Assembly (NCBI RefSeq): GCF_036711975.1
Contig: NC_091972.1
Location: 26,355,001-26,419,000 of the forward strand
DNA from: Onthophagus taurus
Lineage: Eukaryota; Arthropoda; Insecta; Coleoptera; Scarabaeidae
Direction: 5' to 3'
Length of the DNA stretch: 64,000 bases
The notes beneath the pieces were generated by a model. The model ran no database searches, had not been told where the DNA came from, and worked only from the letters and a program-made list of their open reading frames with translations. Within the stretch, counting starts at the first letter, position 1; each line of letters starts with the position of its first letter. Shown here in pieces: positions 56,501 to 64,000 of this stretch. The position numbers were made by a program, and so were the translations under genes.

Positions 56501-59500
56501 GCGCCCAAAACGTGATATTATGACGTTATACGCCGTTCTGAGCCATGTTTGAACTTTCTATCACTTTTGGTTCCGGTAATTCTGTTGACCATATATGTGA
56601 TATTCAGGCGCCAAATGACATCTTGGAGCATGTTGGAGATAAAAAACAAAATGCGCCCAAAACGTGATATTATGACGTCATACGCCGTTCTGAGCCATGT
56701 TTGAACTTTCTATCACTTTTGGTTCCGATAATTCTGTTGACCATATTTGTGATATTCAGGCGCCAAATGACATGTTGGAGCATGTTGGAGATAAAAAACA
56801 AAATGTGCCCAAAACGTGATATTATAACGTAATACGCCGTTCGAGCCATATTTGAACTTTCTATCACTTTTGGTTCCGGTAATTCTGTTGACCATATATG
56901 TGATATTCAGGCGCCAAATGACATCTTGGAGCATGTTGGAGATAAAAAACTAAATGCGCCCAAAACGTGATATTATGACGTTATACGCCGTTCTGAGGCA
57001 TGTTTGAACTTTCTATCACTTTTGGTTCCGGTAATTCTGTTGACCATACATGTGATATTCAGGGGCCAAATGTCATCTTGGAGCATGTTGGAGATAAAAA
57101 ACAAAATGTGCCCAAAACGTGATATTATGACGTTATACGCCGTTCTGAGATATGTTTGAACTTTCTATCACTTTTGGTTCCGATGATTCTGTTGACCATA
57201 TATGTGATATTCAGGCGCCAAATGACATATTGGAGCATGTTGGAGATAAAAAACAAAATGTGCCCAAAACGTGATATTATGACGTTATACGCCGTTCTGA
57301 GCCATGTTTGAACTTTCTATCACTTTTGGTTCCTTTAATTCTGTTGACCATATATGTGATATTCAGGGGCCAAATGTCATCTTGGAGCATGTTGGAGATA
57401 AAAAACAAAATGTGCCCAAAACGTGATATTATGACGTTATACGCCGTTCTGAGACATGTTTGAACTTTCTATCACTTTTGGTTCCGATGATTCTGTTGAC
57501 CATATATGTGATATTCAGGCGCCAAATGACATCTTGGAGCATGTTGGAGATAAAAAACAAAATGCGCCCAAAACGTGATATTATGACGTTATACGCCGTT
57601 CTGAGCCATGTTTGAACTTTCTATCACTTTTGGTTCCGGTAATTCTGTTGACCATATATGTGATATTCAGGCGCCAAATGACATCTTGGAGCATGTTGGA
57701 GATAAAAAACAAAATGCGCCCAAAACGTGATATTATGACGTTATACGCCGTTCTGAGCCATGTTTGAACTTTCTATCACTTTTGGTTCCGGTAATTCTGT
57801 TGACCATATATGTGATATTCAGGCGCCAAATGACATCTTGGAGCATGTTGGAGATAAAAAACAAAATGCGCCCAAAACGTGATATTATGACGTTATACGC
57901 CGTTCTGAGCCATGTTTGAACTTTCTATCACTTTTGGTTCCGATAATTCTGTTGACCATATTTGTGATATTCAGGTGCCAAATGACATGTTGGAGCATGT
58001 TGGAGATAAAAAACAATATGTGCCCAAAACGTGATATTATGACGTTATACGCCGTTCTGAGCCATGTTTGAACTTTCTATCACTTTTGGTTCCGGTAATT
58101 CTGTTGACCATATATGTGATATTCAGGCGCCAAATGACATCTTGGAGCATGTTGGAGATAAAAAACAAAATGCGCCCAAAACGTGATATTATGACGTTAT
58201 ACGCCGTTCTGAGCCATGTTTGAACTTTCTATCACTTTTGGTTCCGGTAATTCTGTTGACCATATATGTGATATTCAGGCGCCAAATGACATCTTGGAGC
58301 ATGTTGGAGATAAAAAACAAAATGCGCCCAAAACGTGATATTATGACGTTATACGCCGTTCTGAGCCATGTTTGAACTTTCTATCACTTTTGGTTCCGGT
58401 AATTCTGTTGACCATATATGTGATATTCAGGCGCCAAATGACATCTTGGAGCATGTTGGAGATAAAAAACTAAATGCACCCAAAACGTGATATTATGACG
58501 TTATACGCCGTTCTGAGCCATGTTTGAACTTTCTATCACTTTTGGTTCCGGTAATTCTGTTGACCATATATGTGATATTCAGGCGCCAAATGACATCTTG
58601 GAGCATGTTGGAGATAAAAAACAAAATGCGCCCAAAACGTGATATTATGACGTTACACGCCGTTCTGAGCCATGTTTGAACTTTCTATCACTTTTGGTTC
58701 CGGTAATTCTGTTGACCATATATGTGATATTCAGGCGCCAAATGACATCTTGGAGCATGTTGGAGATAAAAAACAAAATGCGCCCAAAACGTGATATTAT
58801 GACGTTACACGCCGTTCTGAGCCATGTTTGAACTTTCTATCACTTTTGGTTCCGGTAATTCTGTTGACCATATATGTGATATTCAGGCGCCAAATGACAT
58901 CTTGGAGCATGTTGGAGATAAAAAACAAAATGCGCCCAAAACGTGATATTATGACGTTATACGCCGTTCTGAGCCATGTTTGAACTTTCTATCACTTTTG
59001 GTTCCGATAATTCTGTTGACCATATTTGTGATATTCAGGCGCCAAATGACATGTTGGAGCATGTTGGAGATAAAAAACAAAATGTGCCCAAAACGTGATA
59101 TTATAACGTAATACGCCGTTCGAGCCATATTTGAACTTTCTATCACTTTTGGTTCCGGTAATTCTGTTGACCATATATGTGATATTCAGGCGCCAAATGA
59201 CATCTTGGAGCATGTTGGAGATAAAAAACTAAATGCGCCCAAAACGTGATATTATGACGTTATACGCCGTTCTGAGGCATGTTTGAACTTTCTATCACTT
59301 TTGGTTCCGGTAATTCTGTTGACCATACATGTGATATTCAGGGGCCAAATGTCATCTTGGAGCATGTTGGAGATAAAAAACAAAATGTGCCCAAAACGTG
59401 ATATTATGACGTTATACGCCGTTCTGAGATATGTTTGAACTTTCTATCACTTTTGGTTCCGATGATTCTGTTGACCATATATGTGATATTCAGGCGCCAA

Positions 59501-60179
59501 ATGACATATTGGAGCATGTTGGAGATAAAAAACAAAATGTGCCCAAAACGTGATATTATGACGTTATACGCCGTTCTGAGCCATGTTTGAACTTTCTATC
59601 ACTTTTGGTTCCGGTAATTCTGTTGACCATATATGTGATATTCAGGGGCCAAATGTCATCTTGGAGCATGTTGGAGATAAAAAACAAAATGTGCCCAAAA
59701 CGTGATATTATGACGTTATACGCCGTTCTGAGACATGTTTGAACTTTCTATCACTTTTGGTTTCGATGATTCTGTTGACCATATATGTGATATTCAGGCG
59801 CCAAATGACATCTTGGAGCATGTTGGAGATAAAAAACAAAATGCGCCCAAAACGTGATATTATGACGTTATACGCCGTTCTGAGCCATGTTTGAACTTTC
59901 TATCACTTTTGGTTCCGGTAATTCTGTTGACCATATATGTGATATTCAGGGGCCAAATGTCATCTTGGAGCATGTTGGAGATAAAAAACAATATGTGCCC
60001 AAAACGTGATATTATGACGTTATACGCCGTTCTGAGCCATGTTTGAACTTTCTATCACTTTTGGTTCCGGTAATTCTGTTGACCATATATGTGATATTCA
60101 GGCGCCAAATGACATCTTGGAGCATGTTGGAGATAAAAAACAAAATGCGCCCAAAACGTGATATTATGACGTTATACGC

Positions 60180-62300
60180 CGTTCTAAGACATGTTTGAAC
60201 TTTCTATCACTTTTGGTTCCGGTGATTCTGTCGACCATATATGTGATATTCAGATGCCAAATGTCACATTAGAGCATGTTGGAGATAAAAAACAAAATGC
60301 GCCCAACACGTGATATTATGACGTTATACGCCGTTCTGAGACATGTTTGAACTTTCTATCACTTTTGGTTCCGGTAATTCTGTTGACCATATATGTGATA
60401 TTCAGGCGCCAAATGACATCTTGGAGCATGTTGGAGATAATAAACAAAATGGGCCCAAAACGTGATATTATGACGTTATATGCCGTTCTGAGATATGTTT
60501 GAACTTTCTATCACTTTTGGTTCCGGTAATTCTGTCGACCATATATGTGATATTCAGATGCCAAATGTCACATTAGAGCATGTTGGAGATAAAAAACAAA
60601 ATGCGCCCAAAAACGTGATATTATGACGTAATACGCCGTTCTGAGACATGTTTGAACTTTCTATCACTTTTGGTTCCGGTAATTCTGTTGACCATATATG
60701 TGATATTCAGGCGCCAAATGACATCTTGGAGCATGTTGGAGATAATAAACAAAATGGGCCCAAAACGTGATATTTTGACGTTATATGCCTTTCTGAGATA
60801 TGTTTGAACTTTCTATCACTTTTGGTTCCGGTAATTCTGTTGACCATATATGTGATATTCAGGCGCCAAATGACATATTGGAGCATGTTGGAGATAAAAA
60901 ACAAAATGTGCCCAAAACGTGATATTATGACGTTATACGCCGTTCTGAGCCATGTTTGAACTTTCTATCACTTTTGGTTCCGGTAATTCTGTTGACCATA
61001 TATGTGATATTCAGGGGCCAAATGTCATCTTGGAGCATGTTGGAGATAAAAAACAAAATGTGCCCAAAACGTGATATTATGACGTTATACGCCGTTCTGA
61101 GACATGTTTGAACTTTCTATCACTTTTGGTTTCGATGATTCTGTTGACCATATATGTGATATTCAGGCGCCAAATGACATCTTGGAGCATGTTGGAGATA
61201 AAAAACAAAATGCGCCCAAAACGTGATATTATGACGTTATACGCCGTTCTGAGCCATGTTTGAACTTTCTATCACTTTTGGTTCCGGTAATTCTGTTGAC
61301 CATATATGTGATATTCAGGGGCCAAATGTCATCTTGGAGCATGTTGGAGATAAAAAACAATATGTGCCCAAAACGTGATATTATGACGTTATACGCCGTT
61401 CTGAGCCATGTTTGAACTTTCTATCACTTTTGGTTCCGGTAATTCTGTTGACCATATATGTGATATTCAGGCGCCAAATGACATCTTGGAGCATGTTGGA
61501 GATAAAAAACAAAATGCGCCCAAAACGTGATATTATGACGTTATACGCCGTTCTAAGACATGTTTGAACTTTCTATCACTTTTGGTTCCGGTGATTCTGT
61601 CGACCATATATGTGATATTCAGATGCCAAATGTCACATTAGAGCATGTTGGAGATAAAAAACAAAATGCGCCCAACACGTGATATTATGACGTTATACGC
61701 CGTTCTGAGACATGTTTGAACTTTCTATCACTTTTGGTTCCGGTAATTCTGTTGACCATATATGTGATATTCAGGCGCCAAATGACATCTTGGAGCATGT
61801 TGGAGATAATAAACAAAATGGGCCCAAAACGTGATATTATGACGTTATATGCCGTTCTGAGATATGTTTGAACTTTCTATCACTTTTGGTTCCGGTAATT
61901 CTGTCGACCATATATGTGATATTCAGATGCCAAATGTCACATTAGAGCATGTTGGAGATAAAAAACAAAATGCGCCCAAAAACGTGATATTATGACGTAA
62001 TACGCCGTTCTGAGACATGTTTGAACTTTCTATCACTTTTGGTTCCGGTAATTCTGTTGACCATATATGTGATATTCAGGCGCCAAATGACATCTTGGAG
62101 CATGTTGGAGATAATAAACAAAATGGGCCCAAAACGTGATATTTTGACGTTATATGCCTTTCTGAGATATGTTTGAACTTTCTATCACTTTTGGTTCCGG
62201 TAATTCTGTCGACCATATATGTGATATTCAGATGCCAAATGTCACATTAGAGCATGTTGGAGATAAAAAACAAAATGCGCCCAAAACGTGATATTATGAC
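60180..62300 (+). repeat. 1,369-bp higher-order duplication with GATGCC/CACATTAGAG variants
   Basis: Monomers containing TTCAGATGCCAAATGTCACATTAGAG and a CTGTCGACC change recur. GGTGATTCTGTCGACC is at 60221 and 61590, an offset of 1,369 bp or nine monomers plus one base. Confidence 0.8.
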
Positions 62301-64000
62301 GTTATACGCCGTTCTGAGCCATGTTTGAACTTTCTATCACTTTTGGTTCCGGTAATTCTGTTGACCATATTTGTGATATTCAGGCGCCAAATGACAATTT
62401 GGAGCATGTTGGAGATAAAAAACAATATGTGCCCAAGACGTGATATTGTGACGTTATACGCCGTTCTGAGCCATGTTTGAACTTTCTATCACTTTTGGTT
62501 CCGATAATTCTGTTGACCACATTTGTGATATTCAGGGGCCAAATATCGTATTGGAGCATGTTGGAGATAAAAAACAAAATGTGCCCAAAACGTGATATTA
62601 TGACGTTATACGCCGTTCTGAGACATGTTTGAACTTTCTATCACTTTTGGTTCCGATGATTCTGTTGACCATATATGTGATATTCAGGCGCCAAATGACA
62701 TATTGGAGCATGTTGGAGATAAAAAACAAAATGCGCCCAAAACGTGATATTATGACATTATACGCCGTTCTGAGCCATGTTTGAACTTTCTATCACTTTT
62801 GGTTCCGGTAATTCTGTTGACCATATATGTGATATTCAGGGGCCAAATGTCATCTTGGAGCATGTTGGAGATAAAAAACACAATGTGCCCAAAACTTGAT
62901 ATTATGACGTTATACGCCGTTCTGAGCCATGTTTGAACTTTCTATCACTTTTGGTTCCGGTAATTCTGTTGACCATATATGTGATATTCAGGGGCCAAAT
63001 GTCATCTTGGAGCATGTTGGAGATAAAAAACAAAATGTGCCCAAAACGTGATATTATGACGTTATACGCCGTTCTGAGCCATGTCTGAACTTTCTATCAC
63101 TTTTGGTTCCGATAATTCTGTCCACCATATTTGTGATATTCGGGCGCCAAATGACATCTTGGAGCATGTTGGAGATAAAAAACAAAATGCGCCCAAAACG
63201 TGATATTATGACGTTATACGCCGTTCTGAGACATGTTTGAACTTTCTATCACTTTTGGTTCCGGTAATTCTGTCGACCATATATGTGATATTCAGGGGCC
63301 AAATATCGTATTGGAGCATGTTGGAGATAAAAAACAAAATGTGCCCAAAACGTGATATTATGACGTTATACGCCGTTCTGAGCCATGTTTGAACTTTCTA
63401 TCACTTTTGGTTCCGGTAATTCTGTTGACCATATATGTGATATTCAGGCGCCAAATGACATGTTGGAGCATGTTGGAGATAAAAAACAAAATGGGCCCAA
63501 AACGTGATATTATGACGTTATACGCCGTTCTGAGCCATGTTTGAACTTTCTATCACTTTTGGTTTCGATGATTCTGTTGACCATATTTGTGATATTCAGG
63601 GGCCAAATGTCATCTTGGAGCATGTTGGAGATAAAAAACAAAATGCGCCCAAAGCGTGATATTATGACGTTATACGCCGTTCTGAGCCATGTTTGAACTT
63701 TCTATCACTTTTGGTTCCGATGATTCTGTTGACCATATATGTGATATTCAGGCGCCAAATGACATATTGGAGCATGTTGGAGATAAAAAACAAAATGTGC
63801 CCAAAACGTGATATTATGACGTTATACGCCGTTCTGAGCCATGTTTGAACTTTCTATCACTTTTGGTTCCGATAATTCTGTTGACTATATTTGTGATATT
63901 AGGCGCCAAATGTCACATTAGAGCATGTTGGAGATAAAAAACAAAATGCGCCCAAAACGTGATATTATGACGTTATACGCCGTTCTGAGACATGTTTGAA

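Larger units (their letters stand above)
25618..64000 (+). repeat. 152-bp tandem satellite array, about 250 monomers, open at right edge
   Basis: The landmark TTGGAGATAAAAAAC recurs every 152 bp (25621, 25773, 25925, 26077). All copies run in one direction, with most differing by a few substitutions. The most variable part is the segment around TTCAGGxGCCAAATGxCATxTTGG. Fixed variants include a 15-bp deletion, a 10-bp deletion and single-base losses in the A run. Short minus-strand frames of 60-80 codons recur with the monomer and are by-products of the repeat. No gene, RNA gene or further transposon was noticed up to the window edge. Confidence 0.97.

Noticed and set aside
38559..62577. Many 60-100 codon frames in the satellite
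   Set aside because: They recur with the monomer in both strands, shift with indels and have no upstream promoter; they are by-products of tandem repetition.
25618..64000. CRISPR-like array
   Set aside because: The repeats are continuous 152-bp monomers without unique spacers and lie in eukaryotic DNA.
25618..64000. CENP-B box in the satellite
   Set aside because: I looked for the TTCG....A..CGGG pattern in the common monomer and did not see it.

Overview
The window reads as animal, most likely insect, nuclear DNA, possibly hymenopteran (inference). The evidence is a short TTAGG-type tract, GT-AG mini-introns of 54-65 nt, BEL/Pao LTR retrotransposons with a PBS that looks complementary to tRNA-Tyr, and a Polinton/Maverick (adintovirus-like) element with a DUF8207-like protein. 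No ordinary host gene was recognised. Everything is mobile, virus-like or satellite DNA.

1-13,660: most of a Polinton/Maverick. A type-B DNA polymerase enters from the left edge (+). All other genes are on the minus strand: chromodomain integrase, a small hypothetical, a DUF8207-like protein and the packaging ATPase; then an accessory block (about 5.1-7.2 kb) not recognised from the core set; then two hypotheticals, major capsid protein, a small basic protein, penton-like minor capsid protein, adenain-like protease and a PLA2/minor-capsid gene split by an in-frame stop. Last come a 74-aa protein with the PPP1R15 (GADD34-type) PP1-recruiting core and a 299-aa protein of unknown role. Replication, integration, packaging and virion genes are all represented, but the PLA2 gene is broken and the protease has no visible ATG.

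The least expected feature is in the accessory genes. Two minus-strand units begin at TATA promoters and then run through very small exons separated by mini-introns. In the first (7114-6396), seven introns would be removed and with them every upstream ATG. In the second (13624-13457), the start codon itself is assembled across a splice junction. A third, two-exon gene (5409-5098) with a PPxY motif and an acidic tail is hidden by a 54-nt intron.

13,660-14,406: repeats and a 22-bp perfect hairpin, possibly what is left of the element's terminal region. 14,409-25,617: BEL/Pao copies. Copy A (minus) is an inverted duplicate of part of copy B (plus). Copies B and C lie between three LTRs in one composite flanked by a 5-bp ATGTT duplication inside satellite DNA. 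B and C carry complementary internal deletions. A 420-bp MITE with 31-bp TIRs and a 9-bp target duplication interrupts B; A holds the empty site.

17,166-17,498 and 25,618-64,000: a 152-bp satellite, all in one orientation, about 250 monomers, with nested higher-order duplications marked by 15-bp and 10-bp deletion variants. No believable gene is seen in the satellite.
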